DNA of 64,000 nt from Eriocheir sinensis (GCF_024679095.1 NC_066520.1:9485908-9549907); one strand, 5' to 3'. Shown: positions 43,255-54,386, counted from the stretch's first letter. Notes: generated from the sequence alone by a model not told the origin. A program made the numbers and translations.

Positions 43255-43480
43255 TTCATGCATTGTGGATTACGATACTCGCAAGAAAAAGGACGTAAAA
43301 ATAAAGAGGAAAACGAAAAAAAAGAAGAGAAACGAAGGAAATCGCAAAAAAAGACAGATGAATGAGAAGAAAGATAAGAAACGCAAGAAATGGAAAAAGT
43401 CGTAAGAAAGAAGCATGAGTGTAGCTGTGTGGGCGAGGGATATGCCATGAGTTATGAAAGATCAGCGTCAAGGCGAGAGA
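43255..43480 (+). repeat. Dispersed repeat B, most diverged copy
   Basis: An A-rich stretch sharing with 53345-53600 the ordered blocks AAAAATAAA...GAAGCAT, GTGTAGCTGTGTG-like sequence and GAGTTATGAAAGATCAGC. A ~50-bp segment around AAGTCCAGCGAGGGCTTCAT (43233-43280) is duplicated at about 43498-43545, just beyond the repeat. Confidence 0.6.
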
Positions 43481-43810
43481 GAGAGTTTACCCTCGGCCAA
43501 GTCCAGCGAGAGCCTCATCCATTGTAGATTACGGTACCCCAGACGAGCAGCGCGAGACCCAACTCGGGCACTGGGTTATTGGAGTTGTTTTTGCCAAGCC
43601 TTTCCGTGCTGATGTCAGAACGGCTTCGCTTTTTCTGCCTCCTCGTCTTGGCGTCTTTCTTCTCAGTAGCTGGAATGTGTTATACGACTAAGCCATTATT
43701 TTTTTTATTTTGCTCATGAGTTCTACGTGAAGCACTTGAATGTCCTGTTCGTAGCTAATGAATATGGAAAAATACTAAGGTTGGTATTTTCAGACGATTC
43801 CCCATCGCAC

Positions 43811-43995
43811 TTCAACTGTTTCCAAAAGTCGAAGAGGAGATCAGTTGGTTTCTAATGCGTGTTTTTATTTTCAAGGTACACAGAAAAGGTCACACTACCA
43901 CCAGCGACATAAAACTACCCCTGGAAATACCCGAAAATCCTACGAAAACCTTGCCAAATGTGTGTTCTTGGGAGCCGAAATGTTTAAGAAAATGT
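43811..43995 (+). repeat. Dispersed repeat A, copy 2
   Basis: It aligns over its length with 55290-55480, sharing ACTACCACCAG, ATAAAACTACCCCTGGAAAT and TGTGTTCTTGGG. It lies about 330 bp downstream of repeat B, as the 55-kb copy lies about 420 bp downstream of a B copy. Confidence 0.85.
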
Positions 43996-44625
43996 CCCTA
44001 AAATACTGCGAAATAATTACCATAAAGATGAAAAACACGAGAATTATTATGCATCGCCTGGCACGTGTCTGGTGAAGGGGACGCAGAAGCACGACCGAAG
44101 AGCAGCGGGAAAAATATCATTGTACTCTGGGAAAGAATGGAAGCCCCAGAGAGTGTGAAGCAGTACGTAAACAGGAGCAAGCGAGGCGAGGAACTAAGAG
44201 AGAATCAAGCGTGTTACCAAACAGGGCGAGGGTGAGGGAGGAGGAGCAGGAGCTGGAGGTAAATACAACGAGGAACGGAGACTGGAAGGGAGAGTAGAGG
44301 GTGAAAAATAACGCGAAGAGAACGGACGAGCAGGTGACAGGTCTGACTGCGCATCTCACCCACCTGCGATGACTGTGTTATCGTGGTCTGTGTTTTTATA
44401 TACGTATTATTATCACGTACGAAAGAGGGGAAGTGAGTGTGAGAGAGAGATAGCGCGGCAAAGATACCTACACGCATACAGACAGACAACACAGCCAGAC
44501 ATGGGAAACTCTCTAGTCTGATAAGGGAAAACATGAAAGAATACGTTGCTGATTATACGTACCTGAGTCCTTGGGGGAACAGGTAAGGAAGAAGACACCG
44601 CGCGCCGACGACACGCAACAACAGG

Positions 44626-44630
<5 letters not shown>
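43996..44630. other. Unannotated stretch
   Basis: No gene assigned. Short minus-strand ORFs here lack domains. A GA-rich run lies near 44430-44455. Confidence 0.5.

Positions 44631-44673
<43 letters not shown>
44631..44673. repeat. (CA)n microsatellite at a LINE 3' end
   Basis: About 21 CA dinucleotides directly abutting the 3' end of the minus-strand LINE. It may have grown from that element's simple-sequence tail. Confidence 0.95.
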
Positions 44674-44674
<1 letters not shown>

Positions 44675-46060
44675 GATAAGGAGTCTGCAAGAGGCCGGTT
44701 GGCCTTTAAAAGGCAGCTCCTGATAGCCTAGTCCCACCTTACATTATCCATGAATTTATCTTGAATGTATCTGAGGTATTGGCACTCACAAAATGACTGC
44801 CAAGCCTATTCCACTCATCCACCACTCTATTGGTGAACCAATTCTTGCCTCTGTCTTTGTTAAATCTGAATTTGTGTAACTTAATTAAAACAATTGCTAC
44901 GTGTCCTACCTGATTCTTTTACAACAAAAACCTTATTACATCCCCTTTATTAAAGCCCTTCATCCATTTATATACTTCGATCAAGTCTCCTCGTATCCTT
45001 CGCCTTTCTAGAGAATGCAAATTTAAGTGTTATCCCATACGGCAAGTTTCTCACCCCTTGAATATTTTTTGTCACCCTCCTCTGTACAAATTCTAACATC
45101 TTGATATCCATTCTATAGTAGGGTGTCCAGAATTGGACCGCATAATCAAGATGAGGTCTAACTAGTGCTAAGTAAAGCTTGAGGATGACTTCAGCACTCC
45201 TATTGCTTACGCTCCTCGAGATGAAACCCAGTACCCTGTTTGCCCGATTCTTAGTCTGAATGCATTGAGCCCTAGGACCGAGGTCATTGCTCACTAAGAC
45301 TCCTAAGTCCCTCTCACACCCAGACCTGCTTAGAGGAGTGTCATTTAAGGAGTTTTCGTGTGAGGGGTTATACCTACCTACACTCAGAATAATACACTAC
45401 CCTACGTTGAATTAAATCTGTCACTTCCACGCTCAATCATATAGTCTGTCTAGCTCATCCTGGAGAACTCTAGCGTCCTGATCTGATTGAATTACTCTAC
45501 CAATCTTGATATCATCTGCGAACTTATTGACATCAGCACTAACTCGTGTCCAAATAATTGATGAAAATGATGAAAAGCAGGGGACCTAGCACCGACCCCT
45601 GTGGGACTCCACTCGTAACACTGCCCAATTCAGATTTTTTACCATTGATTTGCACTCTCTGCTTCTTACCCCTAAGCCAGCCCTGATCCAGTTCAAGATT
45701 TTCCCATCTACGCCGTGAGCCTGTAATTTTAGTAATAGCCGGTGATGAGGGACTCTGTCGAACGCTTTACTGAAATCTAGGCACAGTAGGTATGTCATAA
45801 TTTTCATCTCTGTCAACCGCCTCGATTACTTTAGTGTAGAAGGACAACATGTTGGTGAGTTGTGAATTAAACTATGCTTCTCTAAATGGTCCCGAATGCT
45901 TCTAGCTATAATTGACTCCAACATCTTGCCTACAACTGATATTAAGCTATATGGACGAAAATATAAGGTGGCTGGCTTGTATCCCTTTTTGAAAATCGGC
46001 GTCACGTTAGCTACTTTCCATAGGCAGGGCATATAACTAGAATTTACCGACATCTTAAAG
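44674..46060 (-). mobile_element. Decayed Jockey/CR1-type LINE, reverse transcriptase half
   Basis: On the minus strand the order is W-K-V-A-N-V-T-P-I-F-K-K-G (about 46010), [27 protein letters not shown] (about 45785-45730), S-V-L-G-P-L-L-F (about 45580), and the catalytic box N-K-F-A-D-D-I-K (about 45530). Then come S-N-D-L-G-P-R-A-Q (45290), A-L-V-R-P-H-L-D-Y-A-V-Q-F-W (about 45160) and N-W-F-T-N-R-V-V-D-E-W-N-R-L-G (about 44845). The 3' end is CCTCTTGCAGACTCCTTA. F-A-D-D replaces the common Y-A-D-D box. Several frameshifts and stops make it inactive, and it is 5' truncated within ORF2 because no endonuclease is seen. The family is shared with 34740-34893. Confidence 0.88.
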
Positions 46061-46437
46061 ATATCGATTGAGCCAGACAGTGCAGCAAGAAGTACTAGTG
46101 ATCTGTGAGTACTATTGTGGCGTTACTTTACAGTTTTCTGATGATTAATTACTGTAATAAATAATCACTTGAGGCCCGGCTTCATGATAAGGCCTTACAG
46201 GGTACATTTCAGGCTCCCAGTTCCATGTCTTTGAGGTAAAATATGATGTGTTGCACATGATCTGAAGAATGTTTCCATTCCTCATAATTGGCTAGAGTAA
46301 AATAAAGAAAATCTCCTTTCGATTCAGCGACGAAATTATGCTCTAGAACTGTCCTTTAAGTAAAACAAAATGAAACTGAACATAAAACAGAATCCTCAGG
46401 TCAAACTTTGAAACCAAGAGAATTATCCGTTTTGGGA
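46061..46437. other. Unannotated AT-rich spacer
   Basis: Nothing recognisable between the LINE and the poly(T) tract. Confidence 0.5.
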
Positions 46438-46460
46438 TTTTTTTTTTTTTTTTTTTTTTT
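46438..46460 (-). repeat. Poly(A) tract (T23 on plus strand)
   Basis: Read on the minus strand, an A23 run lies about 180 bp beyond the kinase stop codon and directly after the hairpin element at 46472-46558. It may be the tail of a retrotransposed kinase transcript or of the short element. No AATAAA lies just upstream. Confidence 0.8.
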
Positions 46461-46471
46461 ACAGATCCCCA

Positions 46472-46558
46472 CCTATAGCGCCGGTAGGCTTTCTTCAGGG
46501 GCCAAATGGTCGGCCCAAGCCCGTCGTGGCGCAGGCAATTTTTTTATGGTGGCGCCAG
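46472..46558 (-). repeat. Short dispersed hairpin element, copy 2
   Basis: The minus strand reads TGGCGCCACCATAAAAAAAT, then TTGCCTGCGCCACGACGGGC and a GGGCCGACC...GGCCCC hairpin. This matches the element at 13098-13180 block for block. It lies in the presumed 3' untranslated region of the kinase. Confidence 0.65.
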
Positions 46559-46640
46559 TGGATTTTCATTACATAATTAAGGGCGTGAAAGTTCCTCCTG
46601 GCTGCGGTTACCGTATCAACACTACAAACTGACAAATACA

Positions 46641-48059
46641 TTACAGTAAACCTGGGGCCGCGCTGCTCAGTGGTCGTCGTGGAGGGCGGCGTGCAGCGCG
46701 GCCTCGGGCTTGGTTTGCTGCAGGTTGTGAATAGAAGTGACTGCCTGCAGCAGGGAAGGCCGCGACCCTGAATGATCGTCGTGGAGGGCGGTATCTAGTA
46801 CGCACAGCCTCGGGTTGACTTTCCTGCAGATCGTGAGTCGCAGTGGCCGCCTGCGGCAGGGTTGGTCGTTCCTCTGAATAGTCGTCGCGGAGGGCAGCGT
46901 CAGGCACAGCCTCGGGCTGGCTTTCCTGCAGGTCGTGAATTGCAGTGGCCGGCTGCGTCAGGGAAGGCCGCGCCCCTGAATGATCGTCGCGGAGGGCGGC
47001 GTCAGGCACAGCCTCGGGCTGGCTTTCCTGCAGGTCGTGAATTGCAGTGGCCGGCTGCGTCAGGGAAGGCCGCGCCCCTGAATGATCGTCGCGGAGGGCG
47101 GCGTCAGGCACAGCCTCGGGCTGGCTTTCCTGCAGATGATCGTGAGTCGCAATGGCCGCCTGCGGCAGGGAAGGTCGTTCCTCTGAATGGTCGTCGTAGA
47201 GGGCGGCGTGCAGCACCGCCTCGGGCTGGCTTTCCTTCAGCTCGTGAATCGCAGCCACCACCTGTTGCAGGGAAGGCCGTGCCTCCGGGTCCCACTGGGT
47301 GCAGGAGGCCACCAGGGGCTGCAGGGCGGCCTTGAGGCTGCCATGGGGCGTCTGCCGAGAGACGATCCTCAGAAGGACGCCCAAAGCGTACACGTCGCTA
47401 GCCGGGAGCAGTGGTTGCCCGTCCTTCAGTTCGGGGGACATCCACGTGCACATCCCGAAGTCCATCTCCTCAAAGTCAAGGTCGTAGGCCTCAGCGTCGA
47501 GCGGCTGGCCGGTGCGGGTGGCGAGGCCGCAGTCAATGATGCGGAAGGTGGGGCTTGAAGTTGGCCCGGACACGGTGACGTTGTTGCTCTTGATGTCATT
47601 GTGAATGACTTGTTTGGCGTGGAGTTCGCTCAGTTGGCGGGCAATGCAGACGACGGAGTCGAGGAAAAGCCCCACCGAGCACCCTTCCTCCAGAAAGTCG
47701 TCATAGGACTTGCCAGCATACTCCTGTATGAGCGTGGGCGGCTGAAGGCAGAGGGCGAGCAGCCTGGGCACGCCCCCCGCCCCGTCCAGCTCCACCAGGA
47801 CCCGCGCCTCCCGCAGGAAGAGGTCGAGCTTGTCCTCCTCGAGCATGAGCTTCTTGGTGACCAGCTCGCCCTTGTAGCGGATGAGATCCACGGACCCGTA
47901 GGCGCCCTCCGCCAAAGTCTCCAGCACCTCCACGGCGCTCAGTTCCTCTTCGGATAGGAAGACCACTTGTCGGCGCAGGAACACCTCATCCACCTCCATG
48001 CCCTCGAGGGCCGCAGCCCCGGGCAGTACCGCGCTGCACATGCTCTCTGTGCTAGCCAT
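46641..48059 (-). CDS. Intronless divergent protein kinase with repeat tail
   Basis: The 472-codon ORF starts at the only ATG that gives a complete kinase N-lobe. Residues ~43-275 form a protein-kinase domain. The glycine loop is A-E-G-A-Y-G-S-V (50-57; first glycine is Ala). The likely ATP lysine is K69 and the helix C glutamate E84. The catalytic loop H-N-D-I-K-S-N-N (153-160) has Asn for the HRD arginine but keeps D155, K157 and N160. The metal-binding motif is D-C-G (176-178) in place of DFG, then S-P-E (208-210), D222 and R261. All residues needed for phosphotransfer seem present, so activity is plausible. HND implies a non-RD kinase not controlled by activation-loop phosphorylation. The tail (from 289) consists of 34-35-residue repeats copying the kinase C-lobe end (255-288). 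A 4-nt insertion near 46791-46803 puts residues 420-472 out of the repeat frame. The substrate is unknown and I cannot assign a named family. Confidence 0.85.
   Translation of the reverse strand: MASTESMCSAVLPGAAALEGMEVDEVFLRRQVVFLSEEELSAVEVLETLAEGAYGSVDLIRYKGELVTKKLMLEEDKLDLFLREARVLVELDGAGGVPRLLALCLQPPTLIQEYAGKSYDDFLEEGCSVGLFLDSVVCIARQLSELHAKQVIHNDIKSNNVTVSGPTSSPTFRIIDCGLATRTGQPLDAEAYDLDFEEMDFGMCTWMSPELKDGQPLLPASDVYALGVLLRIVSRQTPHGSLKAALQPLVASCTQWDPEARPSLQQVVAAIHELKESQPEAVLHAALYDDHSEERPSLPQAAIATHDHLQESQPEAVPDAALRDDHSGARPSLTQPATAIHDLQESQPEAVPDAALRDDHSGARPSLTQPATAIHDLQESQPEAVPDAALRDDYSEERPTLPQAATATHDLQESQPEAVRTRYRPPRRSFRVAAFPAAGSHFYSQPAANQARGRAARRPPRRPLSSAAPGLL
46667..47195 (-). repeat. 102-bp tandem repeats encoding the kinase tail
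   Basis: Units lie at 47091-47195 (105 bp), 46989-47090, 46887-46988 (102 bp each) and 46803-46886 (partial). A final copy follows at about 46802-46700 in another frame, and that frame ends at a TGA at 46667-46669. Units 2 and 3 differ at about one base, so that duplication is recent. The in-frame protein motif is R-P-S-L-x-Q-x-A-x-A-I-H-D-L-Q-E-S-Q-P-E. It recurs from the last helix of the kinase domain, the likely origin of the unit. Confidence 0.9.
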
Positions 48060-48366
48060 TCAAGTGTTTTTTTGGACGCCAAGCAATCACGGCTTGGATG
48101 CCTATACAGGGTCGCAATCCAGCACCTAACCTCGGTTTAGGTCAAAATTTTCCTCATCTTTCCCTTCTATGTTAGATCTGAGCTATCGGTCAACTTTACT
48201 TCGACGCTGGATCCGAGCTGAGGAATGGTTCAAGCAATTTTCAACCTTATCGCCTCCAGCCTCGGCGCCCACGACGGACGCTCGTACAGGGGCGGGAAAC
48301 ATGGCGCTGCCTCGTGAACGGGCACTAATATGAACGGCAACACCGGTCACGGCACAGGGGGGGGGG

Positions 48367-48437
<71 letters not shown>

Positions 48438-49016
48438 TATATACCCAACCCCCAAATTAGGTGTGGCCTGTTTCTTTTTACTCGTCCTTCTATGAACGTA
48501 ATTCTAGTAGTTGATAAAAGAAAACTAAGTGGAAGACGCTAAGAAATTGGAAGGAATAAAATAATATGTGGCCAGAGATCATCATTACCATTATTATTGT
48601 TATGGCTGTTTTCTCTCCTCTTCTTTCTCTTCCTCGCAATATAAAAGGTTACAAAATCGCTACACTTGTCGTTAGTCTTTCCATTCCGATGACAGCTTCT
48701 CATGCATGCTTCCTCTCCTCTCTCTGGTGGTCGGTCGGTCACTTTCACCCAGCCGTCAGTTATTGCTATTTCCTACACGTTAATCTTGATAATAACACCA
48801 CTCCACGATACCTGTTAGTTCTATATAGTAAAAGAAAAATGATAGGAGTAAATGGAAGAAAGAAAGAGATTGATAGACAGATAGACAAATAGATAGATAG
48901 ATAGTAATTATATTTTTTCTATCATTTGGTAAGATTAAATTGTCTATTCACAGATATTGCTTTGTTGGCATAATTCATTTATAGTATATTTAAAATGCTA
49001 TGGTCAATAAAATAAT
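48060..49016. other. Kinase 5' flank with (GA)n tract
   Basis: No recognisable promoter element. A G-run and (GA)n microsatellite lie at about 48358-48434, and short (GATA)n at about 48870-48905. ORFs here are short or repeat-driven. Confidence 0.5.
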
Positions 49017-49212
49017 CTCTATATTTATCTATCTAAATCTACCTATCAACTATCTGTTTATATATCTGTTTATAAATCTATCTGTCCATTTATCTATCTA
49101 TCTATCCACATATCCACCTACTTATCTATCAATATATCTATATCTACGTACTTATCTATTTATCTATATATCTACTTATCTATCCATCTGTTTATCTATC
49201 TATCTATCTTTG
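49017..49212. repeat. Degenerate (TATC)n microsatellite
   Basis: TATC/TATT tetranucleotides with many substitutions. The (GATA)n run at 48870-48905 is its complement, so the two could pair across ~110 bp. Confidence 0.9.
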
Positions 49213-49317
49213 GCCAATCCGCCGCCCAAGGAGTCAGTATTCTATCATTGATTATTTCTGATGACTGTACTTTGTTACCTGTTAATATATCAAGGTAAGG
49301 GACAGGTGTGCGGTTAA

Positions 49318-50590
<1,273 letters not shown>

Positions 50591-50619
50591 GTGGAGTGAC
50601 GGGGGGAGATGATAAATGC

Positions 50620-50860
50620 ATAAGAGGAGGAGGAGGAGGAAGAGAAGGAGAAGATAAAGGAACAAGAGAAAGAGAAGAGGAAGAGCAGGGTGGATATGAG
50701 CGATGGTGTAGGCGGCGGAGACGGAAGTGGAGGAGGAGGAGGAAGAGAAAGGAGAAGGGGAAGAAGATAAGGGAACAAGAGAAAGAGAAGAGGAAGAGCA
50801 GAGGGGATATGAGCGATGGTGTAGGGGGCGGAGGCGGAAGTGGAGGAGGAGGAAGACCAA
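50620..50860. repeat. 113-bp tandem duplication in GA-rich DNA
   Basis: GGAACAAGAGAAAGAGAAGA recurs at about 50659 and 50772, each followed by GGATATGAGCGATGGTGTAG and a GGCGGAG-rich end. The long ORFs across it on both strands are compositional. Confidence 0.85.
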
Positions 50861-51289
50861 AGGGATACGTTCGCGGATGTGAAGGAGATGGAACAGGACG
50901 AAGGAGAGGAGATCGGCGAGGTGATAGCGGACGAGAAGTTGCACGGGAAAGAAAAACGTGGTGACGGACTGGATGAGGGAAGGGTGAGGGCGAGTGAGGC
51001 GAAACAGAACTTGGGAAAAGGAAAAATTAATGTGGCAACTGATCCTGTGAGTGAGCGGAAAGGGCAGGAAGAAGGAGGACGAAGAGAATGTGGCAACGAT
51101 GGACTTGACACACATGGCCGCACCGAAGCAGGTCATCATCATCATCATCATCATCATCATCGTTTGCGTGAGGGAAAGATGCCACCTCGTTACCCCCACT
51201 GAGGAGTCAATGGCCCGCGCGGGAATGGTTGGAAGGTCATGCCCGTGGAAGGATGCGCGGCCAGGGACACGTTAGGTCTTCGCTTTACT

Positions 51290-53045
51290 CTTCCGAATCC
51301 TCATTTTTACTTTTCTCAGTCATCGTTTTACTTTTCTCAGTCATCGTTTTACTTTTCCGAGTCATCGTTTTACTTTTCCGAGTCTTCGTTTTACTTTTCC
51401 GAGTCTTCGTTTTACTTTTCTCAGTCATCGTTTTACTTTTCCGAGTCACCGTTTTACTTTTCCGAGTCACCGTTTTACTTTTCTCAGTCATCGTTTTACT
51501 TTTCTCAGTCATCGTTTTACTTTTCCCAGTCATCGTTTTACTTTTCTCAGTCATCGTTTTACTTTTCTCAGTCATCGTTTTACTTTTCTCAGTCATCGTT
51601 TTACTTTTCTCAGTCATCGTTTTACTTTTCCGAGTCATCGTTTTACTTTTCTCAGTCATCGTTTTACTTTTCCGAGTCATCGTTTTACTTTTCCGAGTCT
51701 TCGTTTTACTTTTCTCAGTCATCGTTTTACTTTTCTCAGTCATCGTTTTACTTTTCTCTGTCATCGTTTTACTTTTCTCAGTCATCGTTTTACTTTTCTC
51801 AGTCATCGTTTTACTTTTCTCAGTCATCGTTTTACTTTTCCGAGTCACCGTTTTACTTTTCCGAGTCATCGTTTTACTTTTCCGAGTCTTCGTTTTACTT
51901 TTCTCAGTCATCGTTTTACTTTTCTCAGTCATCGTTTTACTTTTCTCAGTCATCGTTTTACTTTTCTCAGTCATCGTTTTACTTTTCTCAGTCATCGTTT
52001 TACTTTTCTCAGTCATCGTTTTACTTTTCTCAGTCATCGTTTTACTTTTCTCAGTCTTCGTTTTACTTTTCTCAGTCATCGTTTTACTTTTCTCAGTCAT
52101 CGTTTTACTTTTCTCAGTCTTCGTTTTACTTTTCTCAGTCATCGTTTTACTTTTCTCAGTCTTCGTTTTACTTTTCTCAGTCATCGTTTTACTTTTCTCA
52201 GTCATCGTTTTACTTTTCTCAGTCTTCGTTTTACTTTTCTCAGTCATCGTTTTACTTTTCTCAGTCATCGTTTTACTTTTCTCAGTCATCGTTTTACTTT
52301 TCTCAGTCATCGTTTTACTTTTCTCAGTCATCGTTTTACTTTTCCGAGTCATCGTTTTACTTTTCTCAGTCATCGTTTTACTTTTCCGAGTCTTCGTTTT
52401 ACTTTTCCGAGTCTTCGTTTTACTTTTCCGAGTCTTCGTTTTACTTTTCTCAGTCATCGTTTTACTTTTCCGAGTCTTCGTTTTACTTTTCCGAGTCTTC
52501 GGTTTACTTTTCTCAGTCATCGTTTTACTTTTCCAAGTCTTCGTTTTACTTTTCTCAGTCTTCGTTTTGCTTTTCTCAGTCTTCGTTTTACTTTTCTAAG
52601 TCTTCGTTTTACTTTTCTCAGTCACCGTTTTACTTTTCTCAGTCATCGTTTTACTTTTCTGAGTCTTCGTTTTACTTTTCTCAGTCATCGTTTTACTTTT
52701 CCGAGTCTTCGTTTTACTTTTCTCAGTCATCGTTTTACTTTTCCGAGTCTTCGTTTTACTTTTCTCAGTCATCGTTTTACTTTTCTGAGTCTTCGTTTTA
52801 CTTTTCTCAGTCATCGATTTACTTTTCCGAGTCTTCGTTTTACTTTTCCGAGTCCTCGTTTTACTTTTCTCAGTCATCGTTTTACTTTTCTCAGTCATCG
52901 TTTTACTTTTCCGAGTCTTCGTTTTACTTTTCCGAGTCCTCGTTTTACTTTTCCGAGTCTTCGTTTTACTTTTCCGAGTCATCGTTTTGCTTTTCTCAGT
53001 CATCGTTTTACTTTTCCGAGTCTTCTTTTAACCTTTCTCAGTCTT
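51290..53045. repeat. 21-bp minisatellite, ~83 copies
   Basis: The unit is TTTTACTTTTCTCAGTC followed by ATCG. Variant positions are CTCAG/CCGAG and ATCG/TTCG/ACCG. Because 21 is a multiple of three and most frames lack stops, four of six frames stay open. Plus-strand ORFs run 676 codons (heptad S-S-F-Y-F-S-Q, 51239-53269) and 456 codons (V-L-L-F-S-V-I, 51229-52599). Minus-strand ORFs run 411 and 135 codons (heptad K-T-M-T-E-K-S, 51285-52520 and 52596-53003). I treat it as non-coding. Confidence 0.96.
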
Positions 53046-53344
53046 ATACTTTTACAATTTCATATTTTATTCATAGGAAGCACAATAGAAGCGAGGCAAA
53101 CAGAGAGACAGTGACAGAGAAGAGGAGAAGGAGGAAGAGGAGGAGAAGGAGGAGGAGGAGTAGGAAGGAGGAGGAGGAGGAGGAGGAGGCAAGCAAGGGG
53201 AACATGTCAGTTATCGTCAGGAGGAGGAGGAGGAGGAGGAGGAAGATGTGGGTTCTCCACTGTCTGTAACGAAGCACCAGAGTGAAGGAAGCAGCAGGAT
53301 TACCGACAACGACGACTATGAATTTTGCATATACGACAACATTT
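53046..53344. repeat. GAG/GGA-rich low-complexity stretch
   Basis: AGGAGGAGG repeats from about 53110 to 53245 encode R/E runs. No independent gene is visible. Confidence 0.8.
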
Positions 53345-53600
53345 CTACAACGCACAAAACATAGAAAAAATAAAAAAAAACATAAAACAACACGAATATG
53401 CAAACGATAAATAGAGACCCCACCCACAATAAGATAGAAATAACCAAACAGGAGAGCAGGAAAACTAAAAAGGAAGAGAAAACAAGGAAAATACGGGAAA
53501 CAGAAGACGGAATGAGAAGGAAGCATCTTGGAGTGTGTATCCTTGAGGCCGAAGGATACACCACAAGGAGTTATGACAGATCAGCAGTACCGGGGACGAG
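53345..53600 (+). repeat. Dispersed repeat B, copy 2
   Basis: About 230 bp aligning with 54655-54870. Shared blocks are CACCCACAATAAGA, CAAACAGGAGAGC and GAAGGAAGCATCTTGGAGTG, with many small indels. Confidence 0.8.
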
Positions 53601-54143
53601 AGGAGAAGATGCGTGAGGGACGAGAGAGGAGGAAATGACTCGCCTGGTGGTCTTGCCGAGGAAATGAGACTGGGCTAAGGAGAAGGAGAGAATGAGCAAT
53701 CGCAGGCGGGAAAGGGAGATGAAAGAGACCCGGGCGGAGATGATATCGAGTCGGGGCGGACATAGATTTGGCCAAAAGAACATCGTGCGGAGTGCGTGAG
53801 AAGGTAAGGAAAGATATAATTCACCTGAGAGTCCATGAATGAGAGAATGAAGAGTTGTAGCGAACTTGAGGAGGCGAGGGAAGAGGAGGAGGAGGGTAGG
53901 ACGACGAGGAGGTGGAGGAGGAGAAGGAGGAAGGGGGAGGATGAATTGTGGCGAACATGTGAAGAAGGAAGAGGAGAAGGAGGGTAAGACAACGAGGAGG
54001 AGGAGGAGGAGGAGCAGGAGGAGGAGGAGGAGGAGGACAAGTAGACTCCCGCCACACTGAACCACAAGACCAAGAACCATCACTAGAGCACACGCACCTC
54101 GCTTATAAATGAAAGATCCGCCAATTTCCAGGAAGACGCGCTT

Positions 54144-54184
<41 letters not shown>

Positions 54185-54190
54185 CGCGCA
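53601..54190. repeat. GA-rich DNA with ~98-bp tandem duplication, then (CT)n
   Basis: A block starting at GTAGCGAAC (about 53856) recurs as GTGGCGAAC (about 53948). Both continue into GAAGAGGAGG and GGGTA(A/G)GAC(A/G)ACGAGGAGG. (CT)n lies at about 54146-54182. The 206-codon minus-strand ORF is compositional. Confidence 0.7.
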
Positions 54191-54322
54191 TACACTAGAC
54201 TAAGGGCAAGGCTTAAAAAATAGTCTCCTGCGGCACACAACCTTCACACTCTGTTCAAAATATCCTGGAAATGCATGTATGACGTGCGAACAGGGGGAGG
54301 AGCATAAAAAGTGGGGGAAGGG

Positions 54323-54325
<3 letters not shown>

Positions 54326-54385
<60 letters not shown>
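54326..54385. repeat. (GT)n microsatellite
   Basis: About 30 GT dinucleotides. Confidence 0.97.

Positions 54386-54386
<1 letters not shown>

Noticed and set aside
46862..47957. Plus-strand ORFs of 157, 123 and 118 codons opposite the kinase
   Set aside because: They are antisense shadows created by GC-rich codons and the 102-bp repeats. Only the minus strand has conserved kinase motifs.
46641..48059. Viral origin of the kinase (for example an endogenous large DNA virus of crustaceans)
   Set aside because: No other virus-like gene is nearby, and the flanks are ordinary host repeats. A protein search would be needed to reopen this.
48870..49212. GATA-run and TATC-run as a transposon inverted repeat
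   Set aside because: Both are simple tetranucleotide microsatellites with no defined ends or target duplication.
51229..53269. ORFs of 676 and 456 codons (plus) and 411 codons (minus) in the 21-bp array
   Set aside because: Period divisible by three and a nearly stop-free unit explain them. They overlap in conflicting frames, and the largest ends in GAG-repeat sequence.
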